From Certhia americana (taxonomy: Eukaryota; Chordata; Aves; Passeriformes; Certhiidae): DNA of 64,000 bases. Positions 12,751-26,300 of the stretch are shown in pieces; the first letter of the stretch is position 1, and every line of letters begins with the position of its first letter. The notes under the pieces were generated by a model. That model searched no databases. It worked only from the letters and a program-made list of their open reading frames with translations, and had not been told where the DNA came from. The translations under genes were made by a program, and so were the position numbers. The DNA lies in the NCBI GenBank assembly GCA_018697195.1, contig CM031858.1, forward strand, positions 109,182,944-109,246,943, given 5' to 3'.

Positions 12751-15419
12751 CATGAGCATGTGTCCAGATCCGATCTATTTCTCCATTATGATGGAAAAGC
12801 TAGAAGAGAATTTTTCCAATCACACCCTCCTGCTAACCGTACTCTGTACCATTTTTATTCACTCTGTTATAACTTCATCTTTTCCAAGTGCCTACCTGCT
12901 CCTCAGTCTGGCCTTTATTGTATGTGGAAGAAAAGTTTTACATTCAGAAGAAATTAAAAATCTGGATTCTGTAAAAAATTAAATTTCCCTATATGGACAG
13001 AAATCCTTCCTGAATTAGCTACTCCAACAGAAGAACAACTGCAGAAGTGCTGCTAAACTTGTTTCCTGTCCCTTTTTTCTTCAAGGCTTATAATTAGCTA
13101 GCGACATTTCTTCATACAAGTAATAAGAAGGGACTCTACCAAAATCTGCTATCAGCAAGTAGATTATTTTGTCCTACAGCACAATATCTTCATTATGAAG
13201 TACCTGGAATCACCTACAACAATCAATGCTTCATCAGCTGTGCTAGAGAATGCTACCCAAACTTCCACCTTCCAAATAATTTGAAAATATTTTGACCATC
13301 AGAGTTATCTGGGGCATATATGCTTTTTGCCTAACATCACTCAGTTATCACTGAATGAAATCAATTTTCACATGTCTGAGAAAATACTTCTCGACTGTTA
13401 TCTTGGACCATCCAAAAACCCAGTGTTGGGAGAGGACATCATCACATAGGTGGCTTTTAAATAGGTTCTCGGCAAGGATGCAATTAGAAATATGCCTAAC
13501 AGGTGAGAATTCAGATATCAGGATTTATTTGAAATTGGTTCCTCAGAGCTACTGTTTTCTTTACAGCATAATTTTTGGCACATAGAAGCAGAGGTGCCCC
13601 CATTTTTATTTGTAATAATGAAGTTCTATTTTGAAGTTCTATACTGCTTTGAGATGAAAGCTATTGGAAGAGAAATAAGGTTAATTTTAGAGCTGTGTGG
13701 AGGACCATAGGCAGCCACATCTCCATGGATGTTATTTGTCTTTCTCAGTGCTTTCACAGCAGGGATCAATGCTTTTGAGCCTTTCTTCCATTTCACTGAG
13801 CAATTACAGATGTTTTCCAGCTGAAAAATGTGGTGTTTTGCTGAAAAAAGCGATGCAGAGAAGTTATCCAGGAAGATAAAAAGAAACAGGCAGGGCCTTC
13901 TTGAATAGTGAAGTGTGGTTCACGACCCAGTTTTGAGTTTCTAGCTTTGCTTCCAGTGAGCTCAGTATACGTAGGCGCTATTGAATATCTGTCAGGTTCA
14001 CTGCACCTTCCAGGATTACCACCTGGGGGAATTACATCTAATTTGGAAACATCTGCTGTAAAAGTTTACACAGAAAAACTTGACACAAGCTTACCCTCGA
14101 AATCCATGTATTTAAAAAAATATCTAACTGAAAAGTACTTGTCAGCGTTTTGTCTTGTCAGTATAGTAATCCTCAATTTAGCAAGTCTCCCATTTATTTT
14201 GGAGGATGTTTTGCATGTATTAAAATTAGGAAAAAGCACTAATGAAAAATGAGAGGAATATTCCTACCTAATATTCCTACTTCCCACTATTAATCATGTT
14301 GATAGACTACAGAATAAGGTTGCTACTATTAGCAAAACACAGTGAAAATGGTATGTTAATGGACAAATCTAATTTCTTTTCTCCTATGAAAGTGAAGATA
14401 TTAAATTGTGGAAGAAAGCTTTGTAGATTATTTAATTTTCCATCATTTTAACCAGATATTGCATTTTATATCCAAAGAAAAAATTGGAAAAAAAGTCTTT
14501 TTGAAGCAATTGATATAAGAAATTCATAATTGCATCCTGTTGTTTTGTGTTGCTGAAAAAAAACCCAAACTCTTAGTATTAATATTTTACAAATAAAATT
14601 TGAAAAATTAAAAGCTCTGTTCCAAAACTGTCAAATAGAATATTTAATCAGTCACAAATTACTTTCTATATTTTTAAATGTCATTTTCATCAACCAGCAC
14701 ATTTTCACAAATATCTCTCTGAGTTCCACAGTCTTTGTCAAAAAAGTGATGGACTGGAAAAGATCTGGCCATATCCAGAGAGAAAGATTTGTAGTGAAAG
14801 CAAACAATATTTTGCAACAGCCTCAAAAATCTTGCTTTAAAATTTAAGTTGTATTAAATTATGAAATTTATTCCAAATGGATTGTAAAGACTGAAAAAAC
14901 ACAAACAAATTGAAAACAAGTGATTTTTTCCATGAAAATCATGTTTTATTCATCTTTTATTAATTATCCAGGAAACAGAATAGACATTAAATTTGTAGAT
15001 GAAACAACCACATAGAAATGTGTTCCTTAATTGGTTTCCTTACATATAGAACTTTCTCACATCCATTACTTATATTAGTTTTTGCTAATTATGAGGGGTT
15101 TGATACTTTAATATTTAACACCTACAAGTCTGCAAATACACCAGGAAACTCCAGTAAAATGGTAAAGTTTTCTGATTTGTCTTTCAAATACTATCTTCCT
15201 CTGAGTGATTTTTTTTATTTGATGATGTTTATGAATGTATGTATGCAAGTGTATCTGGAATAGAGTAAACACAGGTTAGAGCTCTTCCATATCCAACAGC
15301 ATCAAAAGCAAAATCAGCTAATAACAGTAATAATAATAAAGATTTCAAGGAGTTCAATTCTAGAAAAGCACTCCTCATAGCCCTCATATAAATGAAATAA
15401 CTTGGTTTTAAAACATTTC
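12751..15419. other. AT-rich spacer, no gene seen
   Basis: A 114-codon plus-strand open frame at 13908-14252 has no recognisable domain, no coding-like bias and no clear exon borders, so it is not called. The rest is AT-rich noncoding DNA. Confidence 0.55.
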
Positions 15420-15905
15420 TCTCTCTAAAGGAGACAGATCTGAAAGTTCAATCTTCCAGAAGATAGCCGGTGTGCACAAAGATTTTCAAAATGGAATTTT
15501 CTACCTCCCGGTATTCTCAGAGCAGGTGTTCAGTGCAGGCACTTCAGAGCAAGCAAGCACACCCAGGCTAGTTTTAGAGTAAGTAGTAAATGCTCTGGCT
15601 GCTAACATGTCTCTGCTGCAGATCAGAGATGAGCTCAGGCTAAGCAGTTGTTGCTATGGCTACACTGATAGCAATAGCCAACCTAGCAAGTGTAAATCTA
15701 ACATATGTCTCCTGCTATGAGACAGAGCCTCAGTGACTGCCCTGAAGCCATGCCTGAATACCCACTCTGTAGGAATTCAATTTTGCAGAGCCACTGCGAA
15801 GCAATTCAGAATCAATGGTCCCACATGTACTCCTAGGAGTATTATTCCCTGATTTCATCGAGGCAGCATGTGGGTACATGGTGGGTCGAATATATTTGGG
15901 TTGTT
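15420..15905. other. Unclassified block of balanced composition
   Basis: About 480 bp of markedly less AT-rich, non-repetitive sequence lies in AT-rich surroundings. It contains no long open frame. It could be an old mobile element or a conserved noncoding block. I recognise no family motif. Confidence 0.3.
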
Positions 15906-16571
15906 TTCTCAGCAGTTTAATAAGAGAAAACGAGATTCTTCATGACTACTCCTTTTAGCTGTCTTGAGCCTCAGAGTATAACTGATTAATGGCTATGCCG
16001 TCCAGTCTCCTGATTTTGGATATAATAACAAAACTACACAGTGCTCTCCATGGCTCTCCACACCTGCAGGGAAAATTGAGGCTGTTGTCTGCCATTTTCC
16101 AGCCAAACAAGTAAAAAGTTACTTTAGTAGGAGTGAAAGAACCCAGGGAAAATCCTGATTTTCTCTTTCCTTCTTAAAGGAAAAAAATAAGTTTTGTAAA
16201 GTACATCATCTGCCTCTACTCCACTGCTGAAATTGCTTAGCAAACGCCTTTCATCCACAGCTTTAAACTGTTATTTTTACACATCTTAACAGGTGCAAAC
16301 TGTCCACTTGAGAAGATACACACTGATTTCTGTGTAGAAAACTAAAATCCCCTGAGGGGTGCAAATATGGAAATCTTTGGGCCAAGCCCTAAATATGCCA
16401 AGCCTCATGATAAAATTACTACATATATCTAATGAACTATTAAGATGGTTTGAGTACAGTAAAATATGTCTTTCTAATCCTTTCTCTTACATTAAGTCCA
16501 CAAAGCTATGGTTGGCAAACTGGAAAACTCAGTAATCATGTACTAGCTAACAACTAGTAGCTGTGTAAACC
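15906..16571. other. Spacer, nothing recognised
   Basis: Ordinary AT-rich noncoding DNA with no repeat family, open frame or regulatory cluster that I can support. Confidence 0.5.
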
Positions 16572-16627
16572 TTTTTTTTTTTTTTTTTTTTTTTTTTGTA
16601 AAATTTTGTGTGCAAAAAAAAAAAAAA
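16572..16627. repeat. Poly-T / poly-A foldback (T26, spacer, A14)
   Basis: T26 at 16572-16597 is followed 16 bases later by A14 at 16614-16627, so the two runs can pair into a hairpin. This arrangement could come from two head-to-head retroposed tails or from slippage on both sides of a short palindrome. Confidence 0.85.
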
Positions 16628-17154
16628 CAGTCACAATGGGTTTTTTCCCATTTAGGATATTCAATGAAGACACCAGTTTGCAAGCATTAATTTAAATGGG
16701 TAGCAATTGCTTTATCTGGAATTCCCTCTACTTTTCCAATGAAAGAGAAAAATTTACAATGTAAAATATTAAGACATGTATTTAACATTTCTTTTCAAAT
16801 TATCTCTATAAAGTCTTATAGGAAAGAAGCCTCATTTGTATAGTCTTTTTTAGACTGTTAAATAGATAATGGCTGTCCTTCTGAAAGAAAAGAACAGAAA
16901 TTAGTTGGAGCTTTCTGAAGGAGTAATTTCTTTTTCAGTCCTGGTTCTCTGAAAAGAGAAAAGGACAAAAATACCCATAAGGAAGGAGAAATAATCTTTT
17001 CATGCTGCTTACTTCACTTGTAGTTTGTCTCTTAAAAAGAAACAAAAAACCCTCAAAAAACAAAAACCAACGGAAAAACAAGAGCATTTTTAGCTTTTTT
17101 AAAATGTACAAATTTAAACCTGCATAATGTTGTGGTTGATTTTGGTTTGTTTTC

Positions 17155-17178
17155 TTTTTTTTTTTTTTTTTTTTTTTT
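17155..17178. repeat. Poly-T run (T24)
   Basis: Twenty-four consecutive T. The minus-strand open frame through it is only a lysine run and is not a gene. Confidence 0.9.
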
Positions 17179-19960
17179 GTTCTGAATTCTGTTTTGAAAT
17201 TCCTTTGATTTATCATTATGATCACAGATTCACAGTAATGTTATAACATTTTACATCTTGCCTGGGTAAACCTTATTAACACAAGTTAAAAAACCCAGCA
17301 AGATGGGAGAGACAAAATAAGACGGGGAAGGAACTAGATACAAAAGGAAGAGTGTTGGTAAGAATCAGTGTCTTATATTAACATTGTATTCAGGATTTTG
17401 TTTTAAGTTGTATGTAGCAATTAAAATGTAGGAATAGTTGCTTTTCCTTTAAAAAAAAAATCAATCTCAGAATCAACTGAGCCTTTTATTTGAGTGATAC
17501 AACTCCTAGGTTAAGTACATCCTTCCCCTGTGAGATGAAGGGTTACACATTTAAGCTTCTGCTTTACCTGATCCTGGCAAAAGCATTCATTTTATCAATC
17601 CTGCATCATAGATAAGTCCTTCATATTTGACAACTGATGCAAATTTTCTCTGAGTGTCTCCTGTCAGAGTTTTTTTCTATTTTAATAAACAGATGCTCAC
17701 TGATGCAGAGAATCTTGAACTCTCACAGCCTATTTAAGTGGTTCACATTATCTGTTGGCTATCTGTCCACCAAGACACACTATCTGTCTCTTTTCTGGCT
17801 TGAGAGGTACTTAACACAAATGACAAAAAACTGTAAAGTTTAAGATCCTGATTCTGCATATCCATAGTGAGATTACACTCCAGGAATGTAAAATCCTTAG
17901 GTTCAAAGGGACACTGGACTATTAAACTTGGCCCACTATTTCCAAGGTTGGTAAAATTCAGAACAATGAACATTCCATAGCTTATCTTCAATTGTCTCTG
18001 TCATCTTAAGAAAACAAACCTTACAAATCTTTCTTTCTGAACTCAGGTGAGGGTTTTCATTAAACATTCTGATTTCAGTAAATCATCTCTTTCCAACCAG
18101 ATGTCAAGTCACAAGTTTTGAGACTCCTTTTAGTGGCATCTCATTTACAGATCCAGCCAAGATATATTTTAGGATCAGTTATACAATCTCACAGCTGCAG
18201 CAAGGTATTCCTGTAAATATGTGATAGAAGTAATGATGTGCTTTGCTAATTATCTGTCCCCACCACCTCCAGCAAAAACCTGCAAAACTTGCTCTTTGTT
18301 AATCAAGCTATATTTCTGTAGCCTCAGGAAAATACCACTTCGATTTCTAAGAAGGTCCAGTTTGTTTTCTTATCAAGTGGTATTTTCAAAATAAGATTAA
18401 GAAAAAACCCTGCACCCTAAAAATAAAAAGGAAAAATCCTGTTTGTTTCAAACTTTACAGTTTTGAAATAATAGGTAGCAACAGGATGAGCTGGCATCTC
18501 ATAACCTTGAGTAACTTAAAATCAACCTGCATTTGGGAACTTGCTTGTGGTATTCCTTAGGCAGCTCTGAAAAGAGAATTATTATGAAAGATTGGAATAA
18601 TATAGAGTTTTGGGAGCAGAAGAACACGCAGATTTTTTAGGAGGGGGGTAAGAACCTGTTGTAAATGTTGGAGAAAGAAGATGTGAGAGAATAGAATGAA
18701 TGGATGGATGACTGACAGGCATGGGGCAGGGCACTTCAGATTATAAAAGAAAACTTCATATGAAAGAAAAATATCACCTTGCTTTATCCACATGATAAAT
18801 GTATCATTCATTGCTTTGCTATAAACAATATAGAAAAGCAAGTGGTGTAGAGTATCAAATATTCCAACTCACTTTAATCTTTGAAATATAAATTGATGAT
18901 TCAGAGATACTTTCCATAATGTGTCTCCAAAGTGGTGGTGCTGTGAAGAAGGTCCTGCAGAACTGAAGATATAAGTGGTAATCTCTGGGGTTTTCTTCTT
19001 TCTGCATGAATATTGACTTTTTATTTCCATACTACAAGTTAAAGGTATTTTGGTAAATGTGGTATAGGAAGGATTGTCTTTAGAAGTCTACTGACTGTAG
19101 GACTGTAAAAAATTTGCATCTGTGCGGGGTCATAAACTTTGAATTGAGTTGAGAGGGGAAGGGGATTAGACTGGGATGATTTGCAAAGAATTTTGTCAGG
19201 GAGCGTGAGAAGCTTTTAAGCAGTTTGATCAGAATATACATCCAGAATGACCTTGGTGAATAAAGTGCAAGGGTGATATTTTTCTTCTGGGAAGTAATTT
19301 TTTTTTTTTTTTTTCTTTTTCCAGAAAAGGTAGTAGAGGACCTCTGTTGGTACTTCTGCCCCAAGCAAAAAGCAAAATTACCTTCAGGAGAGCTAAGTAT
19401 TTTTGCGTTATTTAAAATTAACTTTTGAATGGATATGTCCTAAAGCTGCCAAATTAAGAAAATTAAAGATTGGATTAAGCAGAGAATGTTGCAAGATATT
19501 CGCAGTCTAACAGCAATAATGACTGCTATTAGGAGGGAACAATTCCTTACCTTGGGAGAGATAAACATGGTGCTCCAGGTGGACAGCAGCAGGTTTTGGT
19601 GATCTGAAAAGGGGTGAAATACTTTTATGTGAATTACTTTGGATTCTTTGCTTCCTTTTTTAATCCTAGAGGTGGGCTAATTGTACGTTCTGACTAAGAA
19701 GCCCATGAAAAGATGAGACATTTTTCAGAAAGAAAACTGAAACAAAGATTACCACACTAAAAAAGTGAAGTCATCTGAAGTTGGAAAGCAGTGGGGAATT
19801 AATGAACATGTAAAGCAGCAATTCCATAATGTTTCTGTAAGAACCTGTTGCTCACCCACTGAGAGTTGTAACAATTACTAGTACTCCCAAGACAGACCTT
19901 GAAAAACTTAAAGGCATCTCTGAAATTTGTCTCATTATGTGTTATTTTCAGACATAGGAC
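17179..19960. other. AT-rich spacer, no gene seen
   Basis: Contains a T17 run at 19298-19314 and several open frames under 95 codons with no domain. The region from about 19540 could hold the diverged 5' part of the CR1 that is recognisable from about 20 kb, but I cannot align it by eye. Confidence 0.5.
19298..19314. repeat. Poly-T run (T17)
   Basis: Seventeen consecutive T, then CTTTTTCC. Length polymorphism is expected; no other role is visible. Confidence 0.9.
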
Positions 19961-19989
19961 TGGATTTGCAAATTGTATAGAAAATAACA

Positions 19990-22025
19990 GCTTTAGTGAA
20001 TCCGTGGAGGAACTGCTTGGACTAAGTGCACGCAGCATGACTAAAAGCCAGGAGGAGTTTGGAAGCCACCATGCAGCAAGAGAGCAAGGATATTGCTGCC
20101 ATCATGAGAATTTTAGCTGATTTACACAGTTGCTGCAATGGATGGCTATAAATTCTACAGAAGGGATGGGCAAGGAAGGAGGATCTTGATTGTCTGGATC
20201 TGAGGGATGGTGATGTTACAGTTGAGTGTTCATGAATAAGAATTAGGGGGAAGGTCAACAAGGCAGGTATCATGGTGGGAATCTGTTATAAATGACTCAA
20301 CCAGGATGAAGAGGCAGACAAAATATTCTAAGAGCAGCTGAGGGAAGTCTCACATTCACTAGCTCCTGTACTTGTGGGGTACTTCAATTTACCAGATGCC
20401 TGCTGCAAATGTAATACAGTAGAGAGAAAAGAGTCTAGGAGGTTCCTGAAGAGTCAGAAAGAAACTTTTCTGGCACAGCTGTTGTTTGTTCCCCACTGAA
20501 TCTGTACTTTTCAAACAGAAAAGGACATATGGGTTGCAGGCCAACTTGAGTGCAGCATGATAGATTTTGATGTCAGAGAAGACAGGAGCTGGGATCAGCT
20601 GAACTGTTACCTTGAAATTCCAGAGGGCAGCCTTTGACCTTTTTAGGAGACTGTCTGACAGGGCCTTTGAGAGACATTTCTGAAGGGCAAAGGAGTCCAA
20701 GAAAGCTGGACATTCTTCAAAAAAAAGAACGCTTAAAAGTTCATCCAGGCCATCCCCATGTACCAAAAGTCAAATGAGTAGGGAAGACCACTGGCCAAAC
20801 TGAACAGAGAATTTGTCTGGAATTCAAGAAAACAGAGAGAATTTATGGCCTTCTGAAGAAGCAGTAGGCAATTCATGCGGACTACAAGGATATTGTAAGG
20901 TTATGCAAGAAGAAAATTAGAAGGGCCAAAGACAAACTATAACTTAACCTAGCTGCTGCCTTAAGAGAAAATAAAAAATGTTTCAATAAATTCATTAGCA
21001 ATGAAAGAAGCGCTAAGGAATAACACCATCCTTTTTTGGAGGTGGGGAGAAAAGGATGAGAAAAAGACTACATACTTAATGCCATCTTTGATCAGTGTTT
21101 GTTGGACAGGGCAACTATTCTCAGCATTCCCCAAGCTGGAAGACAGTGATAGGGAGCAGAGTGAAGTCTTCATAATCCAAGTGGAAACGGTCACTTAGCT
21201 GCTACACTACTGAAAGACGCACAAGTAAGTGAGGCCAAATAGGATTTACTCGAGGGAACTGAGGGAGCTGGAAGTATTCGCTGAGCCACTCTCCATCCTT
21301 GTTCAGCAGTCCTGAGCACTGGGGAGGTGCCAGTTGACTGGAGATTAGCAAATGTTTTGACTATTTGGTGGCTGGACACAATTGGTGTTTCCTGGAGCTT
21401 ATTATTAGGTGAGTTCTGTTTAATACCTTTATCAGTGATCTGGATGAGGGGATTGAATGCACACTCAGTCACTTTGAAGACAACTTCATGTTTGTTAGGA
21501 GAGTTGATCTGATGAAAGCTCTGCAGAGAGTTCTGGATGGGCTGGATTGATGGTCCAAGGCCAATTGTATGACACTGCAAGAGGCAAAGAGCTGGATCTT
21601 GCACATTAGCCATAACAACCCCATGGAACTCCACAGGCTGAGGCAGTATATCTGGAAAATGCTAGAGAGAAAAGAATCTGAGGCTGCTGGCCAACAGCAT
21701 CTGAACATGAGCCAGCATGGGCCTAATGGGCCAAGAAAGTCAATGGCATCCTGGCCTACATCAGAAATAGTGTGGCCAGCAGGTTTTGGGAAAGGATCAT
21801 CTTCCTCTGTTTGGCACTGGGGAGGCCACACCTTGAATCCTGTTCAGTTCTGGGCCCCTCACTACAAGAAGAAGTTGATGTTCTGGAGTGTGTCCAGCAA
21901 AAGGCAGCAGAGATGGTGAAGGGTCTGAAGCAGAAGTCCTGTGAGGAGTGGCTGGGAGAGCTGGGGTTGTTTAGCTCAGATAGAAGGATTCATAGGCAAA
22001 ATCTATGGGAAATTGATGGCCATGA
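19990..22025 (+). mobile_element. Degraded CR1 retrotransposon body (endonuclease and reverse transcriptase)
   Basis: This is the longest repeat in the window. In CR1 order it shows endonuclease-region sequence (about 20060-20450), including GGTACTTCAATTTACCAGATG. The start of the RT domain follows at about 20620-20720, with GGGCAAAGGAGTCCAAGAAAG. The central RT segment has TTATCAGTGATCTGGATGAG at 21429-21448, and the ORF2 C-terminal coding part runs from about 21640 to 22000. The RT catalytic motif, normally FADD in this family, reads Phe-Glu-Asp-Asn at 21473-21484. Near 21855 the coding frame shifts: the peptide PVQFWAPHYKK is in one frame and its natural continuation (DVLECVQQKAAEMVKGL) in another. 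The enzyme is therefore dead. The 5' limit is uncertain and the 3' untranslated end is not found after 22025, unusual for CR1 and suggesting a deletion. Open frames of 120-147 codons on the minus strand are antisense shadows. Confidence 0.9.
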
Positions 22026-23289
22026 CAACTTGCTGCAGAAAGTGTTATTTGTCAGTGATGAAGGCAAAAAAACCAAACCAGGAACGAGAAGCAAACTGAG
22101 CAGTGAGGGTGTAAAGCAAAATTAGTATAATTAAGATGTTTTTGCTAGTTTTTGTTTCTGCAGTTTATTAACTTCAAATTTACAGATGATTATGTGTTTC
22201 CAGTGATGTATCTCCTGGGCAGGATCAGAGTCAAATTGCTATTCTTCAACTTATTCTCTAGGATCTGTATTTCAGTGCACAGTAGTCAAGTAACCTTCAT
22301 ACACATATTGGGGCAAATAGCTGAGATTGTTTTTAAATGCAATAATGTTTAAAACAACTGATATAGATTAAATTGATCTGTACCATCTCCAGAAACACAA
22401 ACAAGGGCTGCTTGCAAGAACAGCAGGAATATTTTATTTGTAATTACCTCACTTGAACCGTAAATCTGAAAGGCAATATTTGCAAAAAAGACCCTTGCAA
22501 GAGAGGTTATGGTCTATGCATGTTGTTGCTTATGGGGTGAGAGATATCAGGGATTACTGGGAGTTTTAAATTAGGGAAAAAGTGGTGAATTATTTTGAAA
22601 CTCAGGGATTACTTTTCTCTTGTTAAACTCACAGGTACATCAATTTATTCTTATCTCAACAAACACATAATAATCTGAATTATATAAATAACAGTGACTG
22701 CAAGGAACTGTCAAAGTTTTGGAAGGACATGTTGTCCCTTTGATAAATCTTTCTTAAACTTTCTTGATCTAAACCACCTATTTTTACCAGTAGAATAAAA
22801 AGGTATGCTGAAGTGCTGAAGTTCCTACACCCTGTTGCCTGATCAGTGTGACACACAACTGTACAATCACAAACAAGTACTTATTTTACAGACAAAAAAT
22901 AGCTCCACTGAAGGTAGAGATGGTCCAGCACTCAGAATGAAAATCTGTGGGATATCTCAAACTCCATGGCTTCAGAAGGCTGTTTGACACAATCTAGCTG
23001 TTCTAATAAGAAAAGTACAGTGACCTTTTGAGTCAGATACTACATTCAGATTGCAGAGAACAACAGGATAGTTAAATAAGTCTGTCAAGCATTGTCCTCT
23101 AAAATTTGATCTATATTGTTTCTTTACATTGCATGATGCTTGTTTTCTTAACTCCTATGATTAAGAGGCAAACATAGCGAAATTTCCAGCTGGATGGTTT
23201 ACCACAAGCCAAAGGAATGGCTTATCTTGATAGGAATATATGGCGTGGGTTTTTTGGTTCTTCGTTGGTTGATTTTTTTTTCTTCTTTG
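22026..23289. other. AT-rich spacer, no gene seen
   Basis: No CR1 3' tail, LTR or exon could be recognised directly downstream of the large CR1. Open frames are under 70 codons. Confidence 0.55.
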
Positions 23290-23340
23290 TTTTTTTTTTT
23301 TTTTTTTTTTTTTTTTTGGGGGGGGGTGGTGGTGGTGGTG
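23290..23340. repeat. T28-G9-(TGG)n compound simple repeat
   Basis: T28 at 23290-23317, G9 at 23318-23326 and TGG repeats to 23340. The G-rich half could form a quadruplex on the plus strand. The open frames here are homopolymer translations. Confidence 0.9.
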
Positions 23341-26300
23341 TTTGGTTGTTATTTTTTTCTCATGAAACACTGTTTATGCCTGCATTCTAGCAAATACAGA
23401 TGTCCAGCAGCCTTATTCTCTTTGTCTGGAATCATAAATCTTAATTACACATGGATATTTTAAATGAGTCTCCTAAATAAGAGTCAGAGTAAAACATTAA
23501 CTTCTGATTTGACTAAAAAATGACATTTTCCCCCCCAAATTCTCATAATTATCCAGACCTGTTTTCCAGTTTCAGGGAGGTAGAGTCCATAGTTTTAATT
23601 TGGGCAAATTCATGTGAATTGCCATTGACTTTTCTTCTCTGATATTTTCATTAAGGATTGCTATTTCACTTGAGACTGAAATGATTCATTCAAGATATCT
23701 TTGTTTTAAAATTTCCCTCTAAACCCATGCATTTATTCCTGCAACCTTAAGAATTCCTGACCTAAGTATCCTAAGACACTCCTTTAGTAGCTGAAAAAAA
23801 AGTGGTATCCTAGAAACAAAATTTTGCAAAAAAATTGCATTCTTCATTAAATATATTAATTGACACAATGAGGTATATTGGTATTTTTTCATTTCTTTTT
23901 TTCTGTTTCTTTTAATGAGCGGAGGATGGAAAATGTAAAAGAATGGAATTGATTTGTTCTAAGTTGTGTTTAAAGACAAGCTGAAAAAAAAGAGATTAAG
24001 AAAAATGCAAGTCTTTTGCCAGAAGCAGTGTCATACCTCATAGAAAATTACAAATAGAAACAAGGTTCAATTCTGACACCTCTGAATACATCAGAGAAAA
24101 GAGATTCCTGTAGATTTAAATAAGTTAAGAATCTATTTTCCCATCGTGTTGGATCCATTGTTATTGAAAACAACAATATAATAGGGCATGAACTATTATT
24201 AATTGGAATGGTAAATGTTGCCTTCAATAGTATTCTATGTAATATGAAGTTCATTTTATTGAAATAGATGAATATAAGATTTTATACTGTTATACCTTCT
24301 CTGAAGTCAATAAATTTACTTCAGCTAGGAACTATATAAATAGCTTTCATTAAAAGATATGGTGTCTAGTCTTTCCTCCTGTCTTTTACAGTGAAATGAG
24401 ATTTCCATTTTGTCTTGCCCAGTCTTTTCTTTTCTCTGACCTGAGTTCTGTTCAGATAAACTTGTTTTCTTTTTTAAAATTCAGTAGCAGTCTGGATTTA
24501 TTACTCCTGCATGTCTGATATTCATTTTTACTTTGTACACCTTTCTCAGTTTCTTCTCAACAAATGTCAATTTTCAGATGACCTGGTACTCCTCTAAAAT
24601 CTTGGCTTAGGAATGTATATGTATGTATCTCATTGTTAAGGCAAGCCACTCAAATATATTTGAAAGAAAAATCAGCTGAGAATCCTTTCTAACTGTTTTA
24701 GCTTCCTGGTTACTTATATCTTGAATGTTTATACTTCTGTTAACACATTATGTTTTTGTATACTCACGTATTTCCCTTCTCAAGAACTGAAAGATGAATT
24801 CCAATCTTCATCTTTATTGTGGTCCAATACCTGCTGTCCCAGTACTGAATTTCTTAAAACCTTACACATTGTGTCTTATAAATGGCCACTGTTTTCACTT
24901 AGTTCATCCATCAGAGTTCTTCAGAGTTCTTTTTGATTATCTTTTAAAGCTTACACCCTCTCAGTTTAGCATTGTATGCACTATATATGAATAGCAAAAT
25001 TTTTCTTCAGTGTTGAGATGAGTAAACACTAACTCATTTCTTTGACTTTTATTCTTATATCTCACTTTTAACCATGTTTAGTTTTTCTTTAGCTAAAATG
25101 CACCAGCATTTTCCCACCTTGTCTGTAATACAGAGGTTTTTCATGCAATATGTGAAGCATGTGGTGCTCTAGAAGACAAATATGAATATATGTGAAGTTA
25201 CAGTGGCTTGATTAATATTGCATCAAAATCTTGTTTAGTAAGTAATCTATTTCATTGATTCTTTTAAAATATTTTCAGGATAATAATTTTTAACTTATGG
25301 ACATATTTTTAGGACTAAAACTTGTATTAAAAGAGACTAAATACAGCCATGGGATTAAAATATATCATCTGTATAACATACTGCCCAAAAATTGTTTCTG
25401 ACTTCCATTTAATTCAAAGCTGATAAATCAGACATGAAGAATTCTTATACCTTATTATTCTAAAACATTTTAAATGTTGCATTCACTTTAGAAATGTATG
25501 GGAAAAAAATAAGGAAAATTTTCCTCTTCCAGAAGAGGAAGTGATTTTAGATGAGATGATATTTCATCTGCTTGCTTGACTTGGCTCCTGCTGTACCATG
25601 AGTCTAATCCTATTTCAACACTTCATGTCGGTGTGATATTGTGATTTCTCACCTGCTTTCTATTTCATACAACATCTAAATACGTTATTATGAATGTATG
25701 TGCTAATATTTATTGTTGCAGCTTTGTCCAGGAATAGATTACTTTACTTGAGTGTATTGAATTCTCTCAAATATTAGAAAATATTATCTGTATTAAAAAA
25801 AATTCTACCTCATGAGCAGGAGTACACTACTGCTGAAGTCAATTACATGAAAATTTTCAGGTAAATAATAAATAAATTGGGAAACTAATTCAACTCTTGT
25901 GTGGTTTTGTTTTTTTTCATTCAAAACCACATTAGTAGCATTTAGAAATTATATGAGAAATAATTTCTACACTTTCCTACTTTTTGTAGGAAAATCCCTA
26001 GACTTGTTTGAATATTGAAAAGGAATTAAAAGTACAGTAAAGAAATCTTTAAATAATAATTTCATTTAGCAATTGACTTGCTATTTAATGACCAAATTGA
26101 AAAGACTGTGCTTTTTTTAATATACATTTTGATTAATCTGTCATTTATTTGTAGTTAGTGACACATTTCAGGCAATTTTGAAAGTCGAAAATATTCCATT
26201 AAGTTATAAATTCATTAAAGTCCCTGTACATAAGATGACATAATATTAAAAAAATGTTTGAAACACTCCATAATTAAAGCTTCTAACATGCAATAACCTG

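Noticed and set aside
13908..14252. 114-codon plus-strand frame
   Set aside because: No domain, no exon borders, AT-rich chance composition.
20389..20766. 125-codon minus-strand open frame with protein-like look
   Set aside because: Exactly antisense to the CR1 endonuclease/RT region; a shadow frame.
21191..21831. Two overlapping minus-strand frames of 147 and 120 codons
   Set aside because: Antisense to CR1 reverse transcriptase; not a gene.
21569..22125. Two plus-strand frames of 116-117 codons
   Set aside because: They are frame-shifted pieces of CR1 ORF2, not an independent gene.
23161..23463. Histidine/proline/lysine-rich and phenylalanine-rich frames
   Set aside because: Translations of the T28-G9-(TGG)n repeat.
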